Below are positions 8,733 through 18,235 of a stretch of 43,789 bases of DNA, in pieces; within the stretch, counting starts at the first letter, position 1; the number at the start of each line of letters is the position of its first letter. The stretch comes from Anabaena sp. 4-3 (GTDB taxonomy: Bacteria; Cyanobacteriota; Cyanobacteriia; Cyanobacteriales; Nostocaceae): positions 1 to 43,789 of the forward strand of contig NZ_LUHJ01000066.1 of the NCBI RefSeq assembly GCF_001597745.1, read 5' to 3'. The notes beneath the pieces were generated by a model. That model was not told the DNA's origin, ran no database searches, and saw nothing but the letters and a program-made list of their open reading frames with translations. The position numbers were made by a program, and so were the translations under genes.

Positions 8733-9587
8733 TTATTTTTCCAGTAATCCGAAAGCGATCGCATGATGACGGATATGGTCTTCTATCAAACTGGCAATAA
8801 AATAATAACTGTGGTCATATCCTACTTGATACCGTAAATTTAAAGGTTGATTAACAGCTTGACAAGCCTGTTCAAATACTTCCGTTAACAATTGTGTTTC
8901 TAAAAATTTATCAGCCGTACCTTGATCAATCAAAATTGAACTGTGATAACCCAACTTTTGAACTAATTCACTAGCATCATAAGCAAGCCAACTTTCTTGA
9001 TTACTACCCAAATAACGACTAAAAGCTTTTTGTCCCCAAGCACAACGCATAGGTGCAACAATTGGTGCAAAAGCTGAAACTGATTTATATAAATTGGGAT
9101 TTCGCAGCGCACAAACTAACGCACCATGTCCACCCATTGAATGACCAAAAATCCCTTGATTATCAGTTTGTACTGGGAAATTTGCCGCAATTACAGCAGG
9201 TAATTCTTGCACAATATAACTATACATTTGATAATGCTGCTGCCAAGGTGCTTGAGTCGCATCAACATAAAAACCCGCACCTGTACCAAAATCCCAGTCA
9301 TCATCCTCGCCGGGAATACCTGTATTCCGGGGGCTAGTATCTGGTGCAACTAACATTAACCCATACTCAGCAGCATAACGTTGCGCCCCAGCTTTGACCA
9401 TAAAATTTTCTTCAGTACAAGTCAAACCAGAGAGAAAATACAGAACTGGTACTGATTTTTGGGTAGCTTGCGGTGGTTGATAAACAGCAAAACGCATTAC
9501 ACCATGACAAGTTGATGAGTCATGAGAGTAAAAGCCGAGTTTGCCATCAAAGCATTTATATTCTGAAATCAGTTGGATATTATTCAT
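8733..9587 (-). CDS. fghA: S-formylglutathione hydrolase
   Basis: A 284-residue esterase-D-type alpha/beta hydrolase that splits S-formylglutathione into formate and glutathione, the second step of glutathione-dependent formaldehyde detoxification. Motifs seen: SGLTCTEENF at 53-62, nucleophile Ser150 in GHSMGG, Asp226 in QGTADKF, and His259 in YDHSYYF, giving a complete triad. Length is normal. The first-step enzyme lies 0.75 kb away on the same strand (10336-11445), separated by a plus-strand gene, so the two are linked but not in one operon. Confidence 0.96.
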   Translation of the reverse strand: MNNIQLISEYKCFDGKLGFYSHDSSTCHGVMRFAVYQPPQATQKSVPVLYFLSGLTCTEENFMVKAGAQRYAAEYGLMLVAPDTSPRNTGIPGEDDDWDFGTGAGFYVDATQAPWQQHYQMYSYIVQELPAVIAANFPVQTDNQGIFGHSMGGHGALVCALRNPNLYKSVSAFAPIVAPMRCAWGQKAFSRYLGSNQESWLAYDASELVQKLGYHSSILIDQGTADKFLETQLLTEVFEQACQAVNQPLNLRYQVGYDHSYYFIASLIEDHIRHHAIAFGLLEK

Positions 9588-9778
9588 GATTGCAACAGTT
9601 ACGATGTAAATTTTTAAATATCAGAATTTGATAATTTCTCAAGCAATATTATCTGATGCTACTGTAAATAATTACTCCAATTGACAGACGGAAGATTGAA
9701 TAAAAATTTATAACTTAGTAAAAGCTTTTCAGTATTTTAGCATATTTACACATCAAAAAATTGAGAGGAAAAGTCAAG

Positions 9779-10204
9779 ATGGCTAATAAAAACTACGAAG
9801 AGAAATATACTGAGCCTGAATTACGGGAAGAAATCAAAGAAGAAATTAAAAAATCAGATAAAGGCGGTAAACCTGGTCAATGGTCGGCACGTAAAAGCCA
9901 GATGTTAGTGCGAGAATATGAAAAGCAGGGTGGAGGCTATAAACAATCTGAAAAAGATGAATCTGCAAAATCTCTAGAAGAATGGTCTGAGCAAGAATGG
10001 CAAACTGAAGAAGGTGAAACCCGCGCCCGTGAAGGTGAAGTAACACAGCGTTATCTACCTAAAGAAGTTTGGGATAGGCTAAGTGATGCAGAAAAACAGG
10101 AAGCTGAAAAAACAAAAGAAGAAGCTTCTAAAAAAGGTCAACAACACGTAGAATGGACACCAGCTATCAAGCGGGTTATGGATGAGTTGGAAAAGGAAAA
10201 GTAA
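9779..10204 (+). CDS. DUF5872-like small charged protein
   Basis: A 141-residue, extremely charged protein (Glu/Lys about 40 percent) with no signal or membrane segment. The pattern KYTEPELREEIK, then GGKPGQWSARKSQ, EYEKQGGGY, and RYLPKEVWDRLS matches what I remember as DUF5872, a family also found in giant viruses and some other bacteria. The ATG at 9779 is chosen for the TGAGAGG Shine-Dalgarno at 9761-9767. It is transcribed opposite to fghA and frmA, between them. Function unknown; the conserved Trp/Arg/Lys pattern suggests nucleic-acid or nucleoprotein binding, which is inference. Confidence 0.8.
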   Translation: MANKNYEEKYTEPELREEIKEEIKKSDKGGKPGQWSARKSQMLVREYEKQGGGYKQSEKDESAKSLEEWSEQEWQTEEGETRAREGEVTQRYLPKEVWDRLSDAEKQEAEKTKEEASKKGQQHVEWTPAIKRVMDELEKEK

Positions 10205-10271
10205 AAGTTAGGGGGCGTTAAAGCAGCGCGTAATGCACTATGAAACACAGCATAGTGTGTTATTAAAAATA

Positions 10272-10292
10272 GAGGACTAAAGTCCTCACTAC
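10272..10292. repeat. Dispersed palindrome, copy 1 (GAGGACT-aa-AGTCCTC)
   Basis: A perfect 7-bp stem (10272-10278/10281-10287) followed by ACTAC. Close variants occur at 11534-11559 and 22507-22530, so this is a short dispersed palindromic family. It lies 68 bp beyond the DUF5872 stop and could act as a transcript end there. Confidence 0.7.
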
Positions 10293-10303
10293 AAACAATA
10301 ATT

Positions 10304-10326
10304 AAGGTGGGTTAATATCCCACCTT
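10304..10326 (-). terminator. Probable terminator of frmA
   Basis: AAGGTGGG (10304-10311) and CCCACCTT (10319-10326) form a perfect 8-bp stem with a 7-nt loop, 10 nt after the minus-strand frmA stop. On the minus strand the stem is followed by AATTATT, a weak U-rich tail. Confidence 0.6.
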
Positions 10327-10335
10327 GGGGAAAGT

Positions 10336-11448
<1,113 letters not shown>

Positions 11449-11460
11449 TTAGCCCTCCTC

Positions 11461-11497
11461 AAAAAATTCAAAATTCAAAATTCAAAATTCAAAATTA
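11461..11497. repeat. AAAATTC heptamer array
   Basis: About four to five tandem AAAATTC units lie just upstream of the frmA start on the minus strand. The same unit recurs at 13084-13118, 16248-16280 and 43661-43700. Confidence 0.85.
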
Positions 11498-11783
11498 GCT
11501 TGTCAGTCAGTCCGCGTAAATAATTCTACGTTTGTAGTAAGGGCTTTAGCCCTTCTTACGAGCCAATCTCAAGATTTTTGACATTACTTAATATGGTTTG
11601 ATTCATATCGTAGGGTGGTGGCAAAGATTTTTAATGGTATGTTCCCTAATTAACAATGAAATTGCATTTTTTTGAGAGATTGGTACATTAGTTACAGGCG
11701 ACAGAGTTTAACAATGTTATCGCTCTGACGCATAAATTTAGATTTTTGTCAACCCCTGATTTATCTCTACTTTTGCAAAGCTT
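11498..11783. other. Intergenic region upstream of avtA
   Basis: No gene is visible. It holds copy 2 of the dispersed palindrome, AAGGGCT-tt-AGCCCTT at 11539-11554 within GTAGTAAGG...CTTAC. AT-rich sequence follows up to the avtA start. I see no convincing promoter consensus and no strong Shine-Dalgarno before the ATG at 11784. Confidence 0.6.
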
Positions 11784-13067
11784 ATGAACCCTGCCCTAAC
11801 AAAAATTGGCGCGCAAATGTCTAACCTGACTGGTGTACGAGCGATTATGAAGGATATTATCGAAACGTTAAAAGCCAGTGGGGGGCAGGAATTAATTAAT
11901 CTGAGTGCGGGTAATCCTTTGATTTTACCGGAGGTTGAACAGTTATGGCGGGATTACACCGCAGAACTGTTGGCTAGCTCAGAATATGGTGAGGTAGTTT
12001 GTCGTTATGGTTCTAGTCAGGGTTACGCGCCGTTAATTGAAGCGATCGCTCAAGATTTTAATCAACGTTACGGGTTAAACTTAACTGACCGCAATATTTT
12101 AATTACTCCCGGTAGTCAAAGTCTCTACTTCTACGCCGCTAATGCTTTCGGTGGCTACACTAGCAATGGGGAACTCAAACAAATCGTTTTACCCCTCAGC
12201 CCTGACTACACTGGTTATGGTGGTGTGTGCTTGTACCCAGAGGCTTTACTGGCTTACAAACCCACTTTAGATATTGACGCATCTAATCATAAATTCAAAT
12301 ATCGCCCCGATTTCAGTCAATTATCTGTCAGTGAGAACACAGGCTGTATTATCTTCTCCCGTCCCTGCAACCCTACAGGTAATGTGATGACTGAGGATGA
12401 GGTGCAGAAAATCGCCGCCTTAGCCGCTTCCTATGATGTGCCGGTGTTAATTGACTCTGCGTATGCTCCCCCATTCCCGGCGTTAAACTTTACAGAAATG
12501 CGACCAGTATTTGGTAATAACATCATCCACTGTATGAGTTTATCTAAAGCTGGATTACCAGGGGAACGGATCGGAATTGCGATTGGGGATGAAAAATGGA
12601 TACAAGTTTTGGAATGCTTCCAGACAAATTTATGTATTCATCCCTCACGCTATGGACAGGCGATCGCAGCTCGTGCTATTCAATCCGGTAGCTTGGCACA
12701 AATTGCCGAAACCGTGATTCGTCCTTTCTACCAAAACAAGTTTACTGTCTTAGAAGATACCTTAAACGCTACCATGCCCCAAGATTTACCTTGGTTTTTA
12801 CATCGTGGTGAGGGGGCTATCTTCGCTTGGTTATGGTTAAAGGATCTACCCATCACTGATTGGGAATTTTACCAAGAATTAAAGAAAGTCGGTGTAATTG
12901 TCGTACCTGGTAGTACATTCTTCCCTGGTTTGAAAGAAGAATGGCAACACAAGCACCAATGTTTACGCATTAGCCTTACAGGTAGTAATGAGGAAATTAA
13001 ACTGGGAATGCAGCTTTTAGCTAAAGCTGTAGAGCAAGTTTATCAAAGTGCGGTTGTCAGTGCGTGA
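11784..13067 (+). CDS. avtA: Valine--pyruvate transaminase
   Basis: A 427-residue fold-type I PLP aminotransferase. It interconverts valine plus pyruvate with 2-oxoisovalerate plus alanine. Visible catalytic features: Asn196 in NPTGN, Asp224 in LIDSAY, the PLP lysine Lys255 in SLSKAGLPGERIG with Arg262, and a C-terminal CLRISLTG. The N-terminus (KIGAQMSNLTGVRAIMKDI) and overall length match AvtA rather than generic aspartate aminotransferases. It is followed by two heptamer arrays and then rimM. Confidence 0.92.
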   Translation: MNPALTKIGAQMSNLTGVRAIMKDIIETLKASGGQELINLSAGNPLILPEVEQLWRDYTAELLASSEYGEVVCRYGSSQGYAPLIEAIAQDFNQRYGLNLTDRNILITPGSQSLYFYAANAFGGYTSNGELKQIVLPLSPDYTGYGGVCLYPEALLAYKPTLDIDASNHKFKYRPDFSQLSVSENTGCIIFSRPCNPTGNVMTEDEVQKIAALAASYDVPVLIDSAYAPPFPALNFTEMRPVFGNNIIHCMSLSKAGLPGERIGIAIGDEKWIQVLECFQTNLCIHPSRYGQAIAARAIQSGSLAQIAETVIRPFYQNKFTVLEDTLNATMPQDLPWFLHRGEGAIFAWLWLKDLPITDWEFYQELKKVGVIVVPGSTFFPGLKEEWQHKHQCLRISLTGSNEEIKLGMQLLAKAVEQVYQSAVVSA

Positions 13068-13083
13068 AGTAGGGGAACAAATC

Positions 13084-13173
13084 AATTCAAAATTCAAAAT
13101 TCAAAATTCAAAATTAAATAATTTTTGCCCATAATTCATTACTTTTGACTTTTGACTTTTGACTTTTGACTTG
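13084..13173. repeat. Two heptamer arrays: AAAATTC then TTTTGAC
   Basis: About four AAAATTC units occupy 13084-13118 and about four and a half TTTTGAC units occupy 13141-13173, separated by 22 bp. Two different heptamer families are nested in one 140-bp intergenic space between avtA and rimM. Confidence 0.85.
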
Positions 13174-13208
13174 TTTATACCCTGTGCATCGATGCTCAAT
13201 AGAAAACA

Positions 13209-13856
13209 ATGAATAGCGAAGAATTAAAAGAACGTAAGGGGAAAAAGACAGCAGGGGGGAAGGCAAAAACTCAAAAAACCCAGTCCCCAGTCCCTAACCT
13301 TGATAATTGGATAGAAATAGGTAAAATTGTAGCACCACAGGGTTTGTCTGGTGAGGTGAGAGTTTACCCTAATACTGACTTTCCTGAACGCTTTGAAGAA
13401 CCTGGACAACGTTGGTTATTGTATCCGGGAAAAACTGAACCAGAACCGATTGAATTGTTAGCAGGGCGTTACATAGAAGGTAAAAACTTATATGTGATTC
13501 AATTGGCTGGTGTGGATAATCGCAACCAAGCGGAAGAATTACGCGACTGTCGATTATTTGTACCAGTGAGCGATCGCCCCGAATTAGGCGATGATGAATA
13601 TCATGTCATCGATTTAATCGGCTTGGAAGTTTTCCTACAAGCATCCGGGGAACTGGTGGGTACTGTGGTGGATGTGATTGCCGCAGGAAATGATTTACTA
13701 GAAGTAAAGTTACCAGTATCACTGGATAGCAAACAAAAACAAAAGACTGTCTTAATTCCCTTTGTGAGAGAAATTGTCCCTGTCGTCAATTTACCAGCCC
13801 GTCGCCTGGAAATTACTCCACCTGCTGGGTTGCTAGAGTTAGCAACTGGTAGTTAG
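13209..13856 (+). CDS. rimM: Ribosome maturation factor RimM
   Basis: A 215-residue 30S maturation factor that binds ribosomal protein uS19. The RimM N-terminal beta-barrel starts at [19 protein letters not shown] (about residue 34) and the PRC-barrel follows from about 125 ([12 protein letters not shown]), ending with [13 protein letters not shown]. The first 33 residues are an unusual Lys/Gly/Gln-rich extension. Part of it (TQSPVPN) is encoded by CCCAGTCCCCAGTCCC, a CCCCAGT heptamer repeat inside the reading frame. No later in-frame start is apparent before the domain, so the ATG at 13209 is kept. Confidence 0.94.
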   Translation: MNSEELKERKGKKTAGGKAKTQKTQSPVPNLDNWIEIGKIVAPQGLSGEVRVYPNTDFPERFEEPGQRWLLYPGKTEPEPIELLAGRYIEGKNLYVIQLAGVDNRNQAEELRDCRLFVPVSDRPELGDDEYHVIDLIGLEVFLQASGELVGTVVDVIAAGNDLLEVKLPVSLDSKQKQKTVLIPFVREIVPVVNLPARRLEITPPAGLLELATGS

Positions 13857-13884
13857 GAGATTTAAGGGTGTAGGGTAGAAAAAC

Positions 13885-13936
13885 CAATGACTAATGACTA
13901 ATGACTAATGACTAATGACTAATGACTAATGACTAT
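13885..13936. repeat. TGACTAA heptamer array overlapping the recJ stop
   Basis: About seven tandem TGACTAA units lie between the convergent rimM and recJ genes. On the minus strand the array reads as repeated AGTCATT and provides the last codons (Ser-His) and TAG stop of recJ. Confidence 0.9.
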
Positions 13937-16241
13937 TAACCATCGCCATAATTGTAGATAGCGGTACATCAGTAAAATAATTCTGCTGGAATTGTTCTTC
14001 ACTGATAGCGGCTAAAAACTGTGCAACAGCTACATCGCCCTTACTTTCAGAGACAGTGCTAGCATTCCAACTAATATGTAAATCACGGTCTTGTCTTGTA
14101 ACAGTAAATCCGTAATATTTTAATGCTTGAATTCCTAAAAGTAAGGTTTGGTTACTTATCCCCAGTTTCTTGACAAGCTGTACACGGGTAACAGGTTGAT
14201 TTGTGCGACTGAGATATTTAGCAATACCAACCAAAGTCAGCCAAATTTCCATCGGTGGTTGATGGTGGGGTTTAGACCAAGCAAGGGCTAATTGTTGATT
14301 ATTGTAGAGCGATCGCCGCCACCATGCCCGTAATTCATCCCAATGAGTCGGACATTCGTCAATGATGAGGGACTCTTGACTGGGGGCTGGGGACTCTTGA
14401 CTGGGGAAGTTACGCCAGTCTAAAATCTGTGCAGAGTTGTGAGTTTTGAGTCCTGATTCAGCACTAGGACGGACAGCAATTAATCTAACTTCATAGCGTT
14501 TTTTGTAGGTGTTGTAGTCTAATTCTGCAATGCAATCACACCTACCTAGAGGTAATTCTTCTTTATAATGTCCCCACCAAATCCCAGGAAAGGCGTTTTT
14601 AGTGGAGTCGTCGCGGATATCAAAATCGGTCTTAATGTACTGTACCTTTTTCCCCTGGGAATCTTGTTGATTGCGATGCCAAGTATTTTCAAACCAGCAG
14701 TTTTGAATCAGTAATTTTGGTACAGGATTACCCATACCACAAGGTTCTAATAATTTCAATTCAAAAAATAATTCTTTACCTAAGTCGGCTACTGTTACAG
14801 TTATATCTGCTTGTACCGTAGGGCTGAGATTTATACTACCCAAAGATTGCCGCAATTGCTGATTAATTGCATCTCTAAATAAGGGAATATTCTCTACAGG
14901 TAAACTCAAACCTGCTGCATAGGGATGTCCGCCAAAGCGATGTAACAGATGGGCTTGGTCTTTCACCAATTGGTATAAATCGACAGAATTGATAGAACGG
15001 GCTGAACCTCTGGCGAGGGGAGTAGCCAAGGAATTATCCCCAGTCCCTTCCGTACTTAACAAAATTGTTGGGCGGCCGGTTTCTTGGGCGACTTGTCCGG
15101 CGACTAAACCTAAAACACCTGCTGGCCATTGGGTATCTTCTAAAACAATGACGCTGGTGGTTGAAAGGTCTAATTGTGTGAGTTTTTGGGTTACTTGGTT
15201 TTGTACATCTTTTTGTAAAGATTTACGGCGGGTGTTGGCTAGTTCAGTGATTTCCGCGAGTTCATGGCAACGTTTGATATCTCGGCTAGTGAGTAACTCA
15301 ACGCAAAAACTAGCATCGCCTTGGATGCGACTAACTGCGTTGATGCGGGGGCCTAAACCGAAAGAGATATCTGTGGGGCGATCGCCATTTTTCTGGCACA
15401 ATTCTAATAATCTTCCTACTCCCGGCCTGCGTCGTGCTGCTGCTGGTTGTTGAAAATCGGCTTGCAGTTTTTGAATACCCAACTGTGCTAAATACCGACA
15501 GTCGCCACTTAGCTGCACTAAATCAGCAATTAACCCGACTGCTACTAAATCTAATAAATTCTCTAACGGTTCTTGAGGAACATCAGGCAAAGTTTGATAA
15601 AGGGCTTCTACTAACTTATAAGCTACCGCCACACCCGACAAATGAAATAAAGGATGTTCTGGTGATAAATAACGCGGATTAATAATAGCTGTAACTGGTG
15701 GACGTTCGGCAGGTAAAGTATGATGGTCTGTAACTATGACATCTATACCTAAATTTTTAGCATAGATAATTTCATCAATATTTGTGCTGCCCGTGTCGCA
15801 AGTAACTATTAATTTACAACCTTGTTGAGCTAAATTATCAATTCCTGCTATATTCAATCCGTGAGATTCTTTCAAGCGATTAGGAATGTAATAATTTAAC
15901 TGTTGATTTTGTTTAAAAAATTGTCCTAAACCATCCCAAAGTACAGATGTAGAAGTAATACCATCCGCATCAAAATCACCCCAAATAGTTATTTTTTCAC
16001 CTGCATTTCTTGCTTGTTGCAAGCGTTTCATTGCCAAGTGCATTTCTTCCCCAAACTCAAAGGGGCTAGCTGGTTGATAAGATTTATGATTAATAAAAGC
16101 TGCTAATTGTGATTTATCTTTAATTCCCCTTTGCCATAATAATTGGGCTGCAAATAATCCTGTTGATGCAGGAGTGTACTGTTTTACTAATTGGGTAAAC
16201 CAATCCGGGGGTTGTTCGCTAACTGTTAAAATCCACTGCAT
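13926..16241 (-). CDS. recJ: Single-stranded-DNA-specific exonuclease RecJ
   Basis: A 771-residue DHH-family 5'-3' ssDNA exonuclease for recombination and mismatch or base-excision repair. Motif I is GDFDADG at 88-94, CDTG lies at 148-151, TDHH at 171-174, and the DHHA1 motif HRFGGHPYAAG is further on. It is about 200 residues longer than E. coli RecJ. The extension includes a linker with a duplicated SQES peptide encoded by a CCCCAGT-containing repeat at 14371-14406, then a helical or winged-helix-like C-terminal domain (about 640-750). The stop lies in a TGACTAA array. Confidence 0.95.
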   Translation of the reverse strand: MQWILTVSEQPPDWFTQLVKQYTPASTGLFAAQLLWQRGIKDKSQLAAFINHKSYQPASPFEFGEEMHLAMKRLQQARNAGEKITIWGDFDADGITSTSVLWDGLGQFFKQNQQLNYYIPNRLKESHGLNIAGIDNLAQQGCKLIVTCDTGSTNIDEIIYAKNLGIDVIVTDHHTLPAERPPVTAIINPRYLSPEHPLFHLSGVAVAYKLVEALYQTLPDVPQEPLENLLDLVAVGLIADLVQLSGDCRYLAQLGIQKLQADFQQPAAARRRPGVGRLLELCQKNGDRPTDISFGLGPRINAVSRIQGDASFCVELLTSRDIKRCHELAEITELANTRRKSLQKDVQNQVTQKLTQLDLSTTSVIVLEDTQWPAGVLGLVAGQVAQETGRPTILLSTEGTGDNSLATPLARGSARSINSVDLYQLVKDQAHLLHRFGGHPYAAGLSLPVENIPLFRDAINQQLRQSLGSINLSPTVQADITVTVADLGKELFFELKLLEPCGMGNPVPKLLIQNCWFENTWHRNQQDSQGKKVQYIKTDFDIRDDSTKNAFPGIWWGHYKEELPLGRCDCIAELDYNTYKKRYEVRLIAVRPSAESGLKTHNSAQILDWRNFPSQESPAPSQESLIIDECPTHWDELRAWWRRSLYNNQQLALAWSKPHHQPPMEIWLTLVGIAKYLSRTNQPVTRVQLVKKLGISNQTLLLGIQALKYYGFTVTRQDRDLHISWNASTVSESKGDVAVAQFLAAISEEQFQQNYFTDVPLSTIMAMVNSH

Positions 16242-16247
16242 TTAATC

Positions 16248-16280
16248 AATTCAAAATTCAAAATTCAAAATTCAAAATTA
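16248..16280. repeat. AAAATTC heptamer array upstream of recJ
   Basis: About four AAAATTC units lie immediately upstream of the recJ start codon on the minus strand, where a 5' leader would be. Confidence 0.85.
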
Positions 16281-16359
16281 AAAGCTTATACCAATTTTAT
16301 GTAAAGTTGCACAGAGCGATAAAATCCATTGATTTATCTGTCTTTATCTGCGTTTACAC

Positions 16360-16452
16360 CGTTCGCGCAGCGTCTCCGTTAGGAGAAGTTCTGATGTCTA
16401 CGACAAGCCGCTTGCGCGTCTACGGCGGAAGCCGCCGCTCAGACTTCTCTCT
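16360..16452. repeat. GC-rich dispersed palindromic repeat (second copy, extended)
   Basis: It begins with CGTTCGCGCAGCGTCTC, the reverse complement of the core at the left edge of the window. It continues through CGGC-ggaa-GCCG and an imperfect outer inverted repeat (AGAAGTTCTGA at 16384 with TCAGACTTCT at 16439). Base composition is sharply GC-rich compared with its surroundings. No reading frame is supported. Confidence 0.65.
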
Positions 16453-16515
16453 GCGTCCATCTGCGTTCAATAATGCTTAAAATTTGATTCTAAGCAAGTT
16501 ACTATTAATTTAGTA

Positions 16516-17142
16516 TTACTCATTATTTGTAGATTCATTAACTAGAGGATTTAAAGCTAATTCACCAGCTAAACCTTCAGGTTTGCGGGCGCGAATAGCA
16601 GGGCGAGAACGTCTATAACCTGCTCTTTCTGCTTTTTGATGTTCATAGTCAATTAATCTGCCATAATGTGGATGCTTGCTTAAATTCATTGACAAGAAAA
16701 TATGCTGACGAATATTACCAAAACCTTTGCGGTTGAAAAACTTCACGGCTGGTATATTAGTCGGATCAGTATCTACTAACATAAATCTTGCTCCATCTTC
16801 AATCATCCGAGCGACGACTTTATCAACTAATTTGTCTGCTACTCCCTGACGTTGAAATTTAGGACTTACTCCTAACCATAAAATGTAACCATAAGTCCAT
16901 GATGCTTTGGTAATGATAGTCCCTAAAATAAATCCGGCTAAGTCTCCATCTGTTTCAGCGACTAAACAATATTCTGGGTCTGTATTATAAAGTCCAATTA
17001 CTTCCCATTCGTCCCAAGTACGGTAAAGGTAAGGGTATAAATCGCTAGTAAATAATTCTTCTCCCAAATGATAAACGGGAGCAATATCATCAATTCCTAA
17101 TTCACGCACATATATAGCGTCAATTTGCTCAAAGTTTGTCAT
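16516..17142 (-). CDS. GNAT-family N-acetyltransferase
   Basis: A 208-residue acetyltransferase. The acetyl-CoA motif A is seen as LWLGVSPKFQRQGVADKLVD (QRQGVA at 97-102), and motif B as NIPAVKFFNRKGF. The fold resembles RimI-type N-terminal acetyltransferases. Residues after about 150 form a basic tail (KAERAGYRRSRPAIRARKP) beyond the GNAT core. Substrate unknown. Confidence 0.88.
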   Translation of the reverse strand: MTNFEQIDAIYVRELGIDDIAPVYHLGEELFTSDLYPYLYRTWDEWEVIGLYNTDPEYCLVAETDGDLAGFILGTIITKASWTYGYILWLGVSPKFQRQGVADKLVDKVVARMIEDGARFMLVDTDPTNIPAVKFFNRKGFGNIRQHIFLSMNLSKHPHYGRLIDYEHQKAERAGYRRSRPAIRARKPEGLAGELALNPLVNESTNNE

Positions 17143-17224
17143 AAATCTTTAGGGGTGTAGGAGATATGAGGAAATGTTTACCTAAGAGTTTTTGAATTTT
17201 GAATTGATTTGTCCCCATTCTCGA

Positions 17225-18073
17225 TTAAATTGTGACTTCTTGAATATTAGCGATATCTGGTAAAGAATTTTGAGCTTTTACAGGTTCAGTGGCGGGAATG
17301 CGATCGCACCGTCTGGTAAAATGACAATAATCACAGGCTTTGCTACCCGTCCCTACTTGCGGAAAGGGTTGATTTTGTTGATAATCTGCTAACCAAGTAG
17401 TTAATTGACTTAACAATTGATTCAGTTTTTTTGCTGTTTGTTGATGTTGTCTCTGGCTATAAGTAAATGTGATATTTTGCGGTGCGCCTTCAGATTGGAC
17501 AAACCAGTAAGTCATAGAAATATTTTCTGGCAAGTATGAGCTAGTTTCAGCTAAAACATACATATAAAGGAGAGTTTGCCAGTTTTGCGCTAATGTGCGT
17601 TTATTGGGTCGTTTCTTTGTTGTTTTCCAGTCGAGAATTTGAGCCTGTTGAGCATCAGCAATTAATAAATCATAAATAACAGTCAGCAAATAGTCTTGAA
17701 CTTGCAGAGTGCGGTAATGTTCACTTTCCCGGAAAATTGCATTATCTGTTTTATTGTTCAAAACCTCTGGAGCAGCTTCAGCAAAAGCTGACATCAAACT
17801 TTGCAACTTGGTATCTGCTGCTAGAAGACTATCAATTGGTAAACCCATTTCCCGTTGCTGCATGAGCAAGTGAAAGTGACTACCTAAACTTTGTGATTTC
17901 TCCTCATATTTTTGTGATTCCTCCTCATATTCACGATTTGCGGGTGAATTAAGCTGTTCTACAGGTGAATTAAGCTGTTCTAAATAGGTGTGCTGGAATT
18001 TACGGGGACAACTCTCTAATAAATTGAGATGTCCTTGAGACAATCGTAATAAAGGCGTAGAAGATATCAGCAT
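17225..18073 (-). CDS. PD-(D/E)XK nuclease-family protein (RecB/Cas4-like, Fe-S type)
   Basis: A 282-residue protein with nuclease residues Asp135 (IYDLL) and Asp148-x-Lys150 (ILDWKT), the RecB-nuclease pattern. Four cysteines sit as in AddB and Cas4 iron-sulfur nucleases: Cys22 (ESCPRKF) and Cys247, Cys250, Cys256 (CDYCHFTRRC). No helicase is fused or adjacent, and no CRISPR array or cas gene is in the window. Residues 33-62 contain two small in-frame tandem duplications (EQLNSP twice; a YEE-ES/KSQ unit twice), an expansion between the first Fe-S cysteine and the core. It probably acts in DNA repair. Confidence 0.88.
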   Translation of the reverse strand: MLISSTPLLRLSQGHLNLLESCPRKFQHTYLEQLNSPVEQLNSPANREYEEESQKYEEKSQSLGSHFHLLMQQREMGLPIDSLLAADTKLQSLMSAFAEAAPEVLNNKTDNAIFRESEHYRTLQVQDYLLTVIYDLLIADAQQAQILDWKTTKKRPNKRTLAQNWQTLLYMYVLAETSSYLPENISMTYWFVQSEGAPQNITFTYSQRQHQQTAKKLNQLLSQLTTWLADYQQNQPFPQVGTGSKACDYCHFTRRCDRIPATEPVKAQNSLPDIANIQEVTI

Positions 18074-18110
18074 ACTCCCATTGTAGAAGCGATCACCCTA
18101 AAATCCACAA

Positions 18111-18154
18111 CTCTGCGTACCTCCGCGTTACCTCCGCGCGCCTCTGCGTTTAAA
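18111..18154. repeat. CTCTGCG/CTCCGCG-type dispersed repeat
   Basis: Four imperfect units of the form CCTCYGCG separated by TA or TTA. Related sequence lies at 19091-19137 (reverse orientation), 16340-16358, 21509-21540 and 23190-23236, all in intergenic DNA. Confidence 0.65.
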
Positions 18155-18235
18155 TCCCCACCCTCCATGAGAAAAGGGAAAAGAATGAATCTAACGTGTG
18201 GACTTCATCCCTTCCCCTTTTTATGTACCTGATGC

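Noticed and set aside
13885-13936. Regular array that could be mistaken for CRISPR
   Set aside because: Unit is 7 bp without spacers; no cas genes in the window. The RecB/Cas4-like nuclease at 17225 has no CRISPR context.
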